A stretch of DNA of 64,000 nucleotides from Chitinophagaceae bacterium (lineage in GTDB: Bacteria; Bacteroidota; Bacteroidia; Chitinophagales; Chitinophagaceae). Under the pieces are notes generated by a model that was not told the origin of the DNA, did no database searches, and was given only the letters and a program-made list of their open reading frames with translations. This document shows, piece by piece, positions 1 to 9,324 of the stretch. Positions within the stretch are counted from its first letter, which is position 1, and the number at the start of each line of letters is the position of its first letter. The translations under genes were made by a program, and so were the position numbers. The stretch spans positions 62,001 to 126,000 of the forward strand of contig JAEUVJ010000061.1 of assembly GCA_016787085.1 (NCBI GenBank), in the 5' to 3' direction.

Positions 1-3000
1 GCGCTGCTGTTGCAATTCCCCATTCTTCTGCGCCGAGTAGTGCAGCGATAGCAATATCCCTTCCTGTTTTCATTTGCCCGTCTGCCTGGACGACTACACG
101 GCTTCGTAATTTGTTTTTGACCAGCGTCTGGTGAGTTTCGGCCAAACCGAGTTCCCAGGGTAGTCCTGCATGTTTGATAGAGCTGATAGGAGAGGCTCCT
201 GTGCCACCATCGTGTCCGGCGATCAATACCACATCAGCCTTAGCTTTGGTAACACCGGCAGCAATAGTTCCTACACCGGCCTTACTTACCAGTTTTACGC
301 TGATCCTTGCTTTGCGGTTTGCATTCTTCAGGTCAAATATCAATTGAGCAAGATCTTCGATGGAATAAATGTCATGGTGTGGCGGCGGAGATATAAGTCC
401 CACTCCCGGTGTCGCATGTCGCACCCTGCCGATCCAGTCATCTACTTTATGACCGGGTAACTGGCCGCCTTCACCCGGCTTAGCACCCTGTGCCATTTTG
501 ATCTGCAGCTCATCTGATTCAGTAAGGTATAAACTTGTTACACCAAACCGGGCGCTGGCCACCTGTTTGATGGCACTGCGCATGGAATCGCCATTCGGTA
601 AAGTATCATATCTCTTTTCATCTTCACCTCCTTCACCGGTATTGCTTTTAGCGCCGATGCGGTTCATCGCAATAGCCAGCGTGGTATGCGCTTCCCAGGA
701 GATGGATCCAAAACTCATGGCACCGGTAGCAAAGCGTTTGAAAATACTTTCTGCCGGTTCTACTTCGTCTATAGAGATAGCGGGTCTTGTTGACTGGAAC
801 TCAAATAAACTCCGGAGCGTACAGGCTTTCTCGCTCTGGTCATTCACCAGTTTTGAGTACTTTTTAAAGGTGCTGTAATCATTCTTCCGCGTGGCGTCCT
901 GTAATAAATGGATGGTTTGGGGATTGAACAGGTGGAACTCCCCTTTTCTTTTCCATTGATATACCCCACCCACCGGTAAACGATCAACAGGAATATCTTT
1001 TTTGCTGAATGCAAAGAAGTGTTTGGCAAGAGTTTCCTTTGCTATTTCATCCAGCCCCATTCCCTGTATACGGGAAGTGGCACCGGTAAAATATTTGTCA
1101 ACTACTTCCCTGTTTAAGCCAAGTATCTCGAATATCTGGGCGCCCTGATAAGATTGAAGAGTGGATATACCCATTTTCGAAAACACTTTCAGCAGTCCGT
1201 CGTTGACGGCTTTTATATAGTTTTTCTTCAACTGGTCCTCATGTAGATCAGTTTGCAGTTTACCTGTTTCTTTCAGATCGCGGATAGAAGAAAGAGCCAG
1301 GTAAGGATTGATGGCGGTGGCGCCAAAACCAATGAGGCAGGCAAAATGATGAACCTCCCATACGTCACCTGCTTCAACAATAATACCTACCTGCCCGCGC
1401 ATACCTTTGCGGATAAGATGGTGGTGAATAGCTGCTGTTGCCAATAGCGAAGGGATCGGAGCATGGTCAGAGTCTATAGCACGGTCCTGTAATATCAATA
1501 CTTCAAAACCGTCTTCGGCAGCATCCACTGCGTAGCGGCAGATGCGGTCAAGCGCCGCTTTTAATGATCCGGGTTTCCCATCTGCCCGGAAATAACACTG
1601 CAATGTTTTTGCCTGGAAGATACCCGTATCAATACTCCTTATTTTTTCCAATTCGTAATTAGAGAGAATAGGATGTTTCAATGCTACACTATGACAGGTA
1701 AGCGGGTCTTCCACAAGGAGATTACCATTATTTCCCACGAAACTTGCCAGCGACATCACCAGTCTTTCACGAATGGGGTCGATCGGTGGGTTGGTTACCT
1801 GTGCAAATAATTGTTTGAAGTAACAGCTCAGGTGTTGCGGCTGATCGCTGAGGATCGCCAGTGGCGTATCTGTTCCCATGGAACCTATCGGTTCTTTGCC
1901 TTCAAGCGCCATCGGTGCAATGATGGATTCAAGATCTTCGGTAGAGTAGCCGAATGTTTTCTGGTATTTGAACACCTGGTCATGTTCAAGATGGGTGAAC
2001 ATAATACGTGGTTCCGGCAATTCTTCCAGCCTGATCTTGTATTTATTCAGCCATTCGCCGTATGGTTTTTGCGAACAGATCTGTTTTTTTAGTTCTTCAT
2101 CACTGATGATCTTTCCCTGCTCCATATCTACGACGAACATCTTGCCGGGTTGCAGCCTTCCTTTTTCTTTGATGATAGAAGGAGGCACAGGCAATGCGCC
2201 TGTTTCAGACGCCATGATCACCCGGTCATCCGTAGTAACGCAATAACGGGAAGGACGTAACCCGTTCCTGTCAAGCGTGGCGCCAATAATCTTTCCATCA
2301 GTGAAAGAGATAGAAGCGGGGCCATCCCAGGGCTCCTGGAAGGCAGCATGAAACTCATAGAACGCTTTTTTTACAGGATCCATTTGCTCGTTACCATCCC
2401 ATGCTTCAGGGATCAGCATCATCATTACATGCGGTAATGAGCGGCCGGTGAGCGTCAGCAATTCGATCATATTGTCAAGACAGGCTGAGTCACTCTGGTT
2501 TTCTGTCACGATCGGCAACAACATGTCCATCTCTTCTTTACTAAAATAAGGAGAGGTGAATCCTTTCTCACTTGTCTTGAGCCAGTTAAGGTTACCCTGC
2601 AGTGTGTTGATCTCACCATTATGTGCAATGAAACGGAACGGCTGGGCCAATTTCCAGGAAGGGAAAGTATTGGTAGCAAAGCGGGAGTGAACCAGGCCAA
2701 ATGCACTGACCACTCTTTTATTGCTCAGGTCAGGAAAATAGCCGCGAACCTGCAAGCTGGTCAGCTGGCCTTTATATACGATCACTTTGTAAGAGAGAGA
2801 GGCGATATAAAAACCGATGGCATCTTTCTTAACGGTCTGGTTGATCGTATGCGATGAATAATTGCGTAATACAAACAGCTTTCTTTCAAAATCATCCGGG
2901 CTGGAAATATGGTCAGGGCAAGCGATGAATACATGTTCCATCTCCGGTTCGACCGTCAACGCGGTGTAGCCTATACCTTGTGTATTGACCGGAACCTTGC

Positions 3001-3370
3001 GATAAGCCAGCACCTCCAGTCCCAGTTTTTCGGCCGACCGGTTGAAGATATCACGGCATTCTTCCCGTAACCTGATCTCTTTAGGAAAGAAGATCACACC
3101 GACACCATACTTGCCAAAAGAAGGAAGATGCACTCCCAGTTTCTGGCATTCATCAAAGAAGAATTCATGCGGCATTTGTATCATGATGCCGGCGCCGTCG
3201 CCGGTATTATTCTCACAACCACAGGCACCGCGGTGTTCCATATTTTCCAATACGGTGAGTGCGTCGGAAATGATGGGATGTGATTTGTGGCCTTTGATGT
3301 TGGCTACAAAGCCGATACCACAGGCATCATGCTCATACGAAGGGTGATACAAACCAGTGTTGCTCGCCAT
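1..3370 (-). CDS. gltB: Glutamate synthase (GOGAT) large subunit, 3' end off the window
   Basis: Makes glutamate from glutamine and 2-oxoglutarate. The ATG at 3370 is followed by a 16-residue propeptide (ends YEHDA) and then Cys17 in CGIGF, the expected N-terminal nucleophile of the class II glutaminase domain after cleavage. About 1123 codons are in view, compared with roughly 1500 for the family. They cover the amidotransferase domain, the central domain and most of the FMN/synthase barrel, with AGHDGGTGASP near codon 1050 and LLGAEEWG at the edge. The cysteines of the 3Fe-4S cluster should lie just beyond position 1. The gene starts 146 bases after ilvA on the same strand, and I could not find a clear promoter in that gap. 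No frameshift is seen. Confidence 0.95.
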   Translation of the reverse strand, partial: MASNTGLYHPSYEHDACGIGFVANIKGHKSHPIISDALTVLENMEHRGACGCENNTGDGAGIMIQMPHEFFFDECQKLGVHLPSFGKYGVGVIFFPKEIRLREECRDIFNRSAEKLGLEVLAYRKVPVNTQGIGYTALTVEPEMEHVFIACPDHISSPDDFERKLFVLRNYSSHTINQTVKKDAIGFYIASLSYKVIVYKGQLTSLQVRGYFPDLSNKRVVSAFGLVHSRFATNTFPSWKLAQPFRFIAHNGEINTLQGNLNWLKTSEKGFTSPYFSKEEMDMLLPIVTENQSDSACLDNMIELLTLTGRSLPHVMMMLIPEAWDGNEQMDPVKKAFYEFHAAFQEPWDGPASISFTDGKIIGATLDRNGLRPSRYCVTTDDRVIMASETGALPVPPSIIKEKGRLQPGKMFVVDMEQGKIISDEELKKQICSQKPYGEWLNKYKIRLEELPEPRIMFTHLEHDQVFKYQKTFGYSTEDLESIIAPMALEGKEPIGSMGTDTPLAILSDQPQHLSCYFKQLFAQVTNPPIDPIRERLVMSLASFVGNNGNLLVEDPLTCHSVALKHPILSNYELEKIRSIDTGIFQAKTLQCYFRADGKPGSLKAALDRICRYAVDAAEDGFEVLILQDRAIDSDHAPIPSLLATAAIHHHLIRKGMRGQVGIIVEAGDVWEVHHFACLIGFGATAINPYLALSSIRDLKETGKLQTDLHEDQLKKNYIKAVNDGLLKVFSKMGISTLQSYQGAQIFEILGLNREVVDKYFTGATSRIQGMGLDEIAKETLAKHFFAFSKKDIPVDRLPVGGVYQWKRKGEFHLFNPQTIHLLQDATRKNDYSTFKKYSKLVNDQSEKACTLRSLFEFQSTRPAISIDEVEPAESIFKRFATGAMSFGSISWEAHTTLAIAMNRIGAKSNTGEGGEDEKRYDTLPNGDSMRSAIKQVASARFGVTSLYLTESDELQIKMAQGAKPGEGGQLPGHKVDDWIGRVRHATPGVGLISPPPHHDIYSIEDLAQLIFDLKNANRKARISVKLVSKAGVGTIAAGVTKAKADVVLIAGHDGGTGASPISSIKHAGLPWELGLAETHQTLVKNKLRSRVVVQADGQMKTGRDIAIAALLGAEEWGIATAA

Positions 3371-3516
3371 ACTCAGTTGTGTTGTTTTATAAAATATATG
3401 TTTGTGAACCGGACCGGGCCGGTCTTGTCCAGTCAGGCAAGCAATGCGTTCAATTTACAAAATCATCGTGGCTTTCAGAGGTACTGTGATCATTAGATTT
3501 CCACACTTACCTGACA

Positions 3517-4797
3517 TTACACCAGATAGCCAAACAGTGTATCATTTTTGTTCAGCTCTGTATAATTGATCTTATAATCCTGCATTTTTTCTATCAGAAG
3601 CTTATAATCATCTTTGGATTGTAATTCTATTCCTACCAGGGCCGGACCATTTTCTTTGTTCGTCTTCTGCATATATTCAAAGCGGGTGATATCATCTGTA
3701 GGTCCAAGTATATTGTTGACAAACTCTTTCAATGCTCCCGGTCTTTGTGCAAAATTGATCAGGAAGTAATGTTTTAGCTCTTCATATTGCAGCGACCGTT
3801 CTTTGATCTCCTGCATCCTGTCAATATCGTTGTTGCTGCCGCTGACAATACAGACCACGTTCTTTCCCTTTATCTCATCGGCAAAATCATCCAGTGCGGC
3901 GATAGATAAGGCACCGGCCGGCTCCACGACTATCGCATCCTCGTTATATAATTTAAGAATGGTCGTGCATACTTTTCCTTCCGGTACCAGGCGCATATCA
4001 TCGAGTACGTCTTTGCAAATAGAGAAGGTCAGATCGCCTACCCGTTTTACGGCGGCGCCATCCACAAAACGGTCAATGCTATCCAGCATAACGGGATGCC
4101 CGGCTTTTAATGCCTCATACATGGCCGGTGCGCCTTCAGGTTCCAGCCCGATGATCTTTGTTTTCGGTGAGAATATCTTGAAGTAGGAACCAACACCGGC
4201 ACTCAATCCGCCGCCCCCTACCGGTACAAATACATAATCAATACCCTCTCCGGCTACCCCCAGAGGGGAGGGATGATCTTCCAGAATTTCAATAGCCACT
4301 GTTCCCTGCCCTTCAATGATGCGATGATCGTCAAACGGAGGAATAAAGATCATCCGATTCTCTTCCGTAAACTTTTTGGCAGCAATGGCGCAATCATCAA
4401 AGGTGTCGCCTGTCAGCCTGATCTCAATGTTGTTTTCACCAAACATCTTCGTCTGGTTCACCTTTTGTGAAGGAGTGATGATCGGCATGAACACAACACC
4501 CTTTACACCAAGTCTTTTGCAGCTATAGGCAAAACCCTGTGCATGGTTACCGGCGCTGGCGCATACCACTCCTTTCTGCAATTGCTCTTTCGGAAAACTG
4601 CTCATCATATTATATGCGCCGCGCAGTTTATAAGAGCGAACCACCTGCAGGTCTTCCCTTTTAAGGTAAACATTGCATTGGTACTTGCGGGAAAGGTTTG
4701 CATTAAGTTGAAGCGGTGTTCTGTTCACAATCCCGTGCAAACGTTCTGCCGCTTCAGCAAAATGCAATGTATTGATATGTGTCGCTACTTGTTCCAT
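3517..4797 (-). CDS. ilvA: Threonine dehydratase (biosynthetic, ACT-like tail)
   Basis: Deaminates threonine to 2-oxobutyrate, the first committed step to isoleucine. The 426 residues contain the PLP lysine Lys57 in SYKLRGA, the substrate loop SAGNHAQG (81-88), the phosphate-binding loop GGGG (194-197), and one C-terminal ACT-like regulatory region from about residue 335. Residues 174-185 (DHPSPLGVAGEG) look like an insertion just before the conserved strand IDYVFVPVGGGG; the DNA there (4241-4278) is a TCCCC/GGGG palindromic repeat. It is the last gene of the ilv group, 27 bases after ilvC, so it should share the upstream attenuator. Confidence 0.95.
   Translation of the reverse strand: MEQVATHINTLHFAEAAERLHGIVNRTPLQLNANLSRKYQCNVYLKREDLQVVRSYKLRGAYNMMSSFPKEQLQKGVVCASAGNHAQGFAYSCKRLGVKGVVFMPIITPSQKVNQTKMFGENNIEIRLTGDTFDDCAIAAKKFTEENRMIFIPPFDDHRIIEGQGTVAIEILEDHPSPLGVAGEGIDYVFVPVGGGGLSAGVGSYFKIFSPKTKIIGLEPEGAPAMYEALKAGHPVMLDSIDRFVDGAAVKRVGDLTFSICKDVLDDMRLVPEGKVCTTILKLYNEDAIVVEPAGALSIAALDDFADEIKGKNVVCIVSGSNNDIDRMQEIKERSLQYEELKHYFLINFAQRPGALKEFVNNILGPTDDITRFEYMQKTNKENGPALVGIELQSKDDYKLLIEKMQDYKINYTELNKNDTLFGYLV
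4241..4278 (-). repeat. TCCCC...GGGGG palindromic repeat inside ilvA
   Basis: Read on the minus strand it is TCCCTCCCCTCTGGGGG followed by AGCCGGAGAGGG. This is the same plan as the repeats at 12380, 13012, 44771 and 57053. It is in frame and adds about 12 residues to ilvA. Confidence 0.5.
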
Positions 4798-4824
4798 TCT
4801 GTCTCTTTGTCTTTTTTCGGTCCT

Positions 4825-5949
4825 TTAGCCTATCGATTCACTTTTCAGTGCTTGTTTCCTGAACACTTCTTTGGTAGAGGAGGTGCCTTCTCCGGCAGCT
4901 GCTTTCTGATTTTCCGGTCTCAGGCTTCTTACCGTTTTACCTGCCTGCCAGATTTCGCTTTCACGCAGTTCCTTCAGTTCTGCCTCTAATTTCTCACGGT
5001 AATCAGGCTGAGAGTTTGAGTCTATTGAACGTTGTGATTCCTTTCCGGTCGCTACGCTTTCGTACAATTCACTAAATACGGGTTTGGTGGCATCGCGGAA
5101 TTTCTTCCACCAGTCCAATGCACCACGCTGTGCAGTGGTAGAACAGTTCGCATACATCCAGTCCATACCATTCTCTGCTACCAACGGCATCAGTGACTGG
5201 GTCAGTTCCTCTACTGTTTCATTGAATGCTTCACTCGGCGTATGACCTTTTGCACGCAATACTTCATATTGTGCAGCAAAGATGCCTTGTATAGCACCCA
5301 TCAGTGTTCCTCTTTCGCCGGTAAGGTCAGAATACACTTCTTTTTTGAAATCTGTTTCAAACAAATAACCACTGCCTACAGCGATACCCAGTGCGACTAC
5401 CCGGTCAAATGCCTTACCCGTAGCATCCTGGTAGATAGCATAGGAGCTGTTCAGACCACGTCCCTGCAGGAACATTCTTCTCAGTGAAGTACCTGAACCT
5501 TTGGGTGCTACTAAGAATACATCCACATCTTTGGGGGGAACGATACCTGTTTGTTCGTTAAAGGTGATCCCGAAACCATGTGAGAAATACAGGGCTTTGC
5601 CTGGTGTCAGGTGTTTTTTAACGGTAGGCCATAAAGCAATTTGCGCCGCATCACTCAGCAAATAGCAGATGATCGTTCCTTTTTGCAAAGCTTCTTCGAT
5701 CTCAAACAACGTTTCACCAGGTACGAATCCATCACGGATAGCTTTATCCCAGGTCTTTGAATCTTTGCGCTGACCCACGATCACATTGATACCATTGTCT
5801 TTCTGGTTCAATGCCTGGCCGGGGCCCTGCACACCGTAGCCGATCACGGCTACCGTTTCATTCTTTAATACCTGTTGTGCTTTGCTGAGTGGGAATTCTT
5901 CCCGTGTTACCACATTTTCTTCCACTCCGCCGAAATTTAGCTTTGCCAT
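4825..5949 (-). CDS. ilvC: Ketol-acid reductoisomerase
   Basis: Converts acetolactate or acetohydroxybutyrate to the dihydroxy acid, using NADPH and Mg2+. The start is the ATG at 5949 (MAKLNFGG); the open frame extends further upstream, but that extension overlaps the preceding gene and looks noncoding. The 374 residues show the Rossmann motif GYGVQGPGQA, the cofactor loop GQRKDSKTW, and the metal-site segment DLTGERG. After the usual end (SLRPENQ) there is an extra tail of about 27 residues ending KSESIG, which I do not recognise from this family. It lies between the GAF-domain gene and ilvA in the ilv transcription unit. Confidence 0.95.
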   Translation of the reverse strand: MAKLNFGGVEENVVTREEFPLSKAQQVLKNETVAVIGYGVQGPGQALNQKDNGINVIVGQRKDSKTWDKAIRDGFVPGETLFEIEEALQKGTIICYLLSDAAQIALWPTVKKHLTPGKALYFSHGFGITFNEQTGIVPPKDVDVFLVAPKGSGTSLRRMFLQGRGLNSSYAIYQDATGKAFDRVVALGIAVGSGYLFETDFKKEVYSDLTGERGTLMGAIQGIFAAQYEVLRAKGHTPSEAFNETVEELTQSLMPLVAENGMDWMYANCSTTAQRGALDWWKKFRDATKPVFSELYESVATGKESQRSIDSNSQPDYREKLEAELKELRESEIWQAGKTVRSLRPENQKAAAGEGTSSTKEVFRKQALKSESIG

Positions 5950-5980
5950 TGTTATTTGTTTTTGGTTGATTATTGTTTGT

Positions 5981-6433
5981 TTAGTTGTCTGTTTCCCATA
6001 ATGACCGTATCGCCGCCGCGCATTCTTCCAGGAACGCTGCATCTTCTTTACTGAACGCATTCTTTGTTTCACTCTCTGCATCAATAGTGCCTTTGATGGT
6101 ACCATTGTTGCCGCCGGATACAGGTACGATGATCTCCGATTCTGTATTGGTGAATGTCAGCAGGTAGTCTTCATCTGTTTTTGCATCATTCACGATCACT
6201 GTTCTCTTTTGCATAACAGCTTTTCCGTTCAATCCTTTATCTTTTGGGAAAGAGGTGAATGCCGGTTCTGTTCTTCCTGCAAAGGCGACCAGTGTTATTT
6301 CTTTTTCTTTTACGTCATATAAACCTACCCACGAATAATCGCCAGCCTGTCGTATCCTTTCAGCGAGCAGCCTGGCTTTTTCCTTCCGGGGATAGCTGCT
6401 TTGCAATATGTCAGTAAAAGATATCTTCTTCAT
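5981..6433 (-). CDS. GAF-domain protein inside the ilv operon
   Basis: A single GAF fold of 150 residues, with YSWVGLYDV, a GLNGKAV loop and SEIIVPV. It resembles free-methionine-R-sulfoxide reductases, but the three reactive cysteines of those enzymes are missing; only one Cys is present, in EECAA near the C-terminus. A small-molecule binding role is therefore more likely than reductase activity. The ATG at 6433 is preferred; an in-frame TTG at 6451 directly abuts the ilvN stop. Its place between ilvN and ilvC makes it co-transcribed with the pathway, but its ligand cannot be read from the sequence. Confidence 0.8.
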   Translation of the reverse strand: MKKISFTDILQSSYPRKEKARLLAERIRQAGDYSWVGLYDVKEKEITLVAFAGRTEPAFTSFPKDKGLNGKAVMQKRTVIVNDAKTDEDYLLTFTNTESEIIVPVSGGNNGTIKGTIDAESETKNAFSKEDAAFLEECAAAIRSLWETDN

Positions 6434-6451
6434 AGCGGGTTGTTCTTTCAA

Positions 6452-7042
6452 TTACATACTGAATACTTTCTCGTTTTCATTCAGAAACTCATTTTCTACG
6501 GCATCCTCTCCGGGTTCACGGTATTCGAATTCCTTTAGTTTTTCATGGAAACCATCACTGTCTTTGATAATGGCAACTCTCGCACTTCTGACAAACTCGA
6601 TCAGTCCATACGGCTCCAGTACTTTGATCAGGTTATCTGTCTCTTCCCGGTGGCCAGCCACTTCAAAGACCGTATAATCTTTTCTGATCACTACTGCTTT
6701 TGCCCCATGCTCACGCAATAGCCTTTCAACTTTTACTTCTTCGGCAATGATATCGGTCGGTACTTTGTACAAGGCCAGTTCCTGCCATACGATCTCATCC
6801 TGGGTATTGAAATACGCTTTTAATACTTCCACCTGTTTTTCGATCTGGCGGCAGAGTTTTCTTACAACATCTTCCGTTTCATTGATCACAATGGTGAAGC
6901 GGTGAACGCTGTCCACTTCAGAAGGAGAAGTGTTCAGGCTTTCAATATTGATCTTTCTCCTGGAGAAGATGATCGCAATCCGGTTCAGCAGACCGATCTG
7001 GTTCTCGGTATAAACGGTGATAGTATATTCCTGTTTAAGCAT
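6452..7042 (-). CDS. ilvN: Acetolactate synthase small (regulatory) subunit
   Basis: Regulatory partner of IlvB; in this family it binds valine and confers feedback inhibition. The 196 residues hold an N-terminal ACT domain (ITVYTENQIGLLNRIAIIFSRR, with the conserved NQIGLL turn) and a second ACT-like half from about residue 85 (ELALYKVP...). An acidic C-terminal tail ends NEKVFSM. The start ATG at 7042 lies 19 bases after the ilvB stop, the usual catalytic-then-regulatory order. The symbol ilvH would serve equally well. Confidence 0.93.
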   Translation of the reverse strand: MLKQEYTITVYTENQIGLLNRIAIIFSRRKINIESLNTSPSEVDSVHRFTIVINETEDVVRKLCRQIEKQVEVLKAYFNTQDEIVWQELALYKVPTDIIAEEVKVERLLREHGAKAVVIRKDYTVFEVAGHREETDNLIKVLEPYGLIEFVRSARVAIIKDSDGFHEKLKEFEYREPGEDAVENEFLNENEKVFSM

Positions 7043-7061
7043 GATTTTTACTTTTTAATTT

Positions 7062-8822
7062 TCAAACCTCTTCTTTGCATAAAACGATCTCTGCTACGCC
7101 ACGTCCCTGCGGGACCATCGGGAATACATTATTCTCTTTTCCTACCATTACCTCCAGCAGGAAACTTCCTTTCGATCCGAGCATTTCTTTCAGCACCTCT
7201 TTCAGATCATCTCTTTTCGCAACACTTTTACCGGGAATGCCGAAACCTTTCGCCACCTGTACGAAGTCAGGACTTTGTATATCCACAAATGAATACCTCT
7301 TTTCATGAAACAGTTGCTGCCACTGGCGGACCATCCCCAGAAAATTATTATTCAGAATAATAATTTTGACATCCGGTTTGAATTGCATGATCGTCCCTAG
7401 CTCCTGCAATGTCATTTGGAAACCCCCATCGCCGATGATCGCTACCGTAGTTCTTGAAGGATCGCCGTAGGCGGCGCCGATAGCAGCTGGTAATGCAAAA
7501 CCCATTGTACCCAATCCACCGCTTGTGATATTGCTTTTTGACTGGTTGAATTTAGCATAACGGCAGGCTACCATCTGGTGTTGTCCCACATCTGTTACGA
7601 TGATCGCATTGCCTTTAGTGAGCTCGTTCAGTTCTTTTATCACTTCACCCATGGTGAGCACATCGCTGGCTGGGTTTAGTTCATCCTTTATTACTTTATC
7701 TTCTTCTTTTTGCTGGTGATCTTTGAACCGCTGCAGCCATTGCGGGTAAACTTTTTGTTCGATGAGTTCTGTCAGCATGGGCAATGTTTCTTTGCAATCA
7801 CCCCATACAGGAACTGTTGATTTTACGTTCTTATCTATTTCTGCCGGATCAATATCAAGGTGTACTACTTTTGCCTGTTTTGCATATTTATCTAATCTTC
7901 CGGTAACACGGTCATCGAAACGCATCCCGATAGCGATTAATACATCACATTCATTTGTGAGAACATTCGGTCCATAGTTTCCGTGCATTCCTAACATCCC
8001 AACTGCCAGAGGATGATCGGTTGGAATAGCGCTCATACCCATAATGGTCCATGCGGCAGGGATACCAGCTTTCTCAATGAACTGCTTGAATTCTTTTTCG
8101 GCTTTGCCTAAGATCACACCCTGCCCAAAGATCACAAAAGGCCTTTCTGCCCCATTGATCAGTTTGGCGGCTTCTTCTACATAGTTCTTTCTTACGATAG
8201 GTTTGGGGCGATAACTCCTGATATGCTCACATTTTTCATAGCCAGCGTAGTCGAACTTCTGCAGCTGAGCATTCTTTGTTATATCAATCACTACCGGACC
8301 TGGTCTCCCGCTACCTGCGATATAGAACGCTTTGGCTAATACAGAAGGGATCTCTGTAGCATCTGTTACCTGGTAGTTCCATTTGGTAACCGGAGTCGTG
8401 ATGTTGATCACATCAGTTTCCTGGAAGGCATCGGTACCTAATAAATGAGCAAACACCTGGCCGGTGATACATACAACCGGTGTAGAATCTATCATCGCAT
8501 CCGCCAGGCCGGTTACAAGATTGGTAGCCCCGGGGCCACTGGTTGCGAATACAACACCCACTTTCCCGGATGCCCTTGCATAGCCCTGTGCTGCATGGAT
8601 AGCACCTTGCTCATGACGAACAAGGATGTGTTTCAGTTTGTCATTATAATCGTACAGCGCATCATAGATAGGCATGATAGCGCCTCCGGGATATCCGAAG
8701 ATCGTTTCCACACCCTCTGCCAAAAAAGCCTCAAGCACGGCGACCGAACCTGAGATGGAGGTTACTGCCTTTTCATCTTTCCTGGGTTGCTTTTTTGTCA
8801 TCGTAAGAGTTTCCATGATCAT
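7062..8822 (-). CDS. ilvB: Acetolactate synthase large (catalytic) subunit
   Basis: Thiamine-diphosphate enzyme condensing pyruvate with pyruvate or 2-oxobutyrate. The 586 residues show FGYPGGAIMP, the catalytic Glu71 in RHEQGAIHAA, the central FAD-binding domain, and the ThDP/Mg motif GDGGFQMT...NNNFLGMV. The assigned ATG at 8822 begins one base after the stop of the DinB-family gene, which suggests translational coupling. In-frame ATGs at 8816 and 8801 are alternatives, because the first ~20 residues are poorly conserved in this family. Confidence 0.95.
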   Translation of the reverse strand: MIMETLTMTKKQPRKDEKAVTSISGSVAVLEAFLAEGVETIFGYPGGAIMPIYDALYDYNDKLKHILVRHEQGAIHAAQGYARASGKVGVVFATSGPGATNLVTGLADAMIDSTPVVCITGQVFAHLLGTDAFQETDVINITTPVTKWNYQVTDATEIPSVLAKAFYIAGSGRPGPVVIDITKNAQLQKFDYAGYEKCEHIRSYRPKPIVRKNYVEEAAKLINGAERPFVIFGQGVILGKAEKEFKQFIEKAGIPAAWTIMGMSAIPTDHPLAVGMLGMHGNYGPNVLTNECDVLIAIGMRFDDRVTGRLDKYAKQAKVVHLDIDPAEIDKNVKSTVPVWGDCKETLPMLTELIEQKVYPQWLQRFKDHQQKEEDKVIKDELNPASDVLTMGEVIKELNELTKGNAIIVTDVGQHQMVACRYAKFNQSKSNITSGGLGTMGFALPAAIGAAYGDPSRTTVAIIGDGGFQMTLQELGTIMQFKPDVKIIILNNNFLGMVRQWQQLFHEKRYSFVDIQSPDFVQVAKGFGIPGKSVAKRDDLKEVLKEMLGSKGSFLLEVMVGKENNVFPMVPQGRGVAEIVLCKEEV

Positions 8823-8823
8823 T

Positions 8824-9312
8824 TTATTTTCTGTAAAAACTTAATAAATCTGTCGAACCTATATTCGTAAATCCTGTTTGCCTGATCATTGTCACCAACT
8901 GACCGCGGTGGTAAGTCGAGTGATTGAACGTGTGGGCAAACATGACAAAGAACGGAGTTGTTTTTTCCTCACCATTCAGTCTTTTATAGGTAAGTGATGT
9001 TTGTAACCGGCTTTCATCAAATCCTGCTACGTAATCCCTTAGTTTCTGTGATGTTTTCTTCCACAATTCAATATGTTCTTCTTTAGAACCTTTGTACGAG
9101 AACTGGATCCACTCTACGGGTTTTTGTTCAAATCGTTCCAGCCATGCCTTTTCCGCACTGATAATATGCAGCACTGTTTCCCGGACTGAGCTAAAGCTGC
9201 TGACTATCTCTTTGCTCCATTGCTCTTCATTTAACTGTTCCAGCCAGTTGCATACTATATTGTTTGCCCAGATATTGAAATCAGCCAATAGTGTAAAATA
9301 TTCTTTTGTCAT
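8824..9312 (-). CDS. DinB/YfiT-family metal-binding protein inside the ilv operon
   Basis: A 162-residue four-helix DinB-like protein. The probable metal ligands are the His in ETVLHIISAEKAW (about residue 49) and the pair in HTFNHSTYHRGQ near residues 127-135, giving the family's three-histidine arrangement. Relatives include thiol-dependent transferases and isomerases as well as proteins of unknown role. It is locked between ilvD (12-base gap) and ilvB (1-base gap), so it is expressed with branched-chain synthesis. No enzyme of the pathway is missing that it would obviously supply, and I do not assign a function. Confidence 0.8.
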   Translation of the reverse strand: MTKEYFTLLADFNIWANNIVCNWLEQLNEEQWSKEIVSSFSSVRETVLHIISAEKAWLERFEQKPVEWIQFSYKGSKEEHIELWKKTSQKLRDYVAGFDESRLQTSLTYKRLNGEEKTTPFFVMFAHTFNHSTYHRGQLVTMIRQTGFTNIGSTDLLSFYRK

Positions 9313-9324
9313 CGCAGTGGCTTT

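Noticed and set aside
3397..3404. TATGTTTG promoter-like box on the plus strand between ilvA and gltB
   Set aside because: Only minus-strand genes follow it in that direction, and its TTG spacing is 17 bases; treated as chance.
5981..6451. Calling the GAF gene free-methionine-R-sulfoxide reductase
   Set aside because: The catalytic cysteines of that enzyme are absent.
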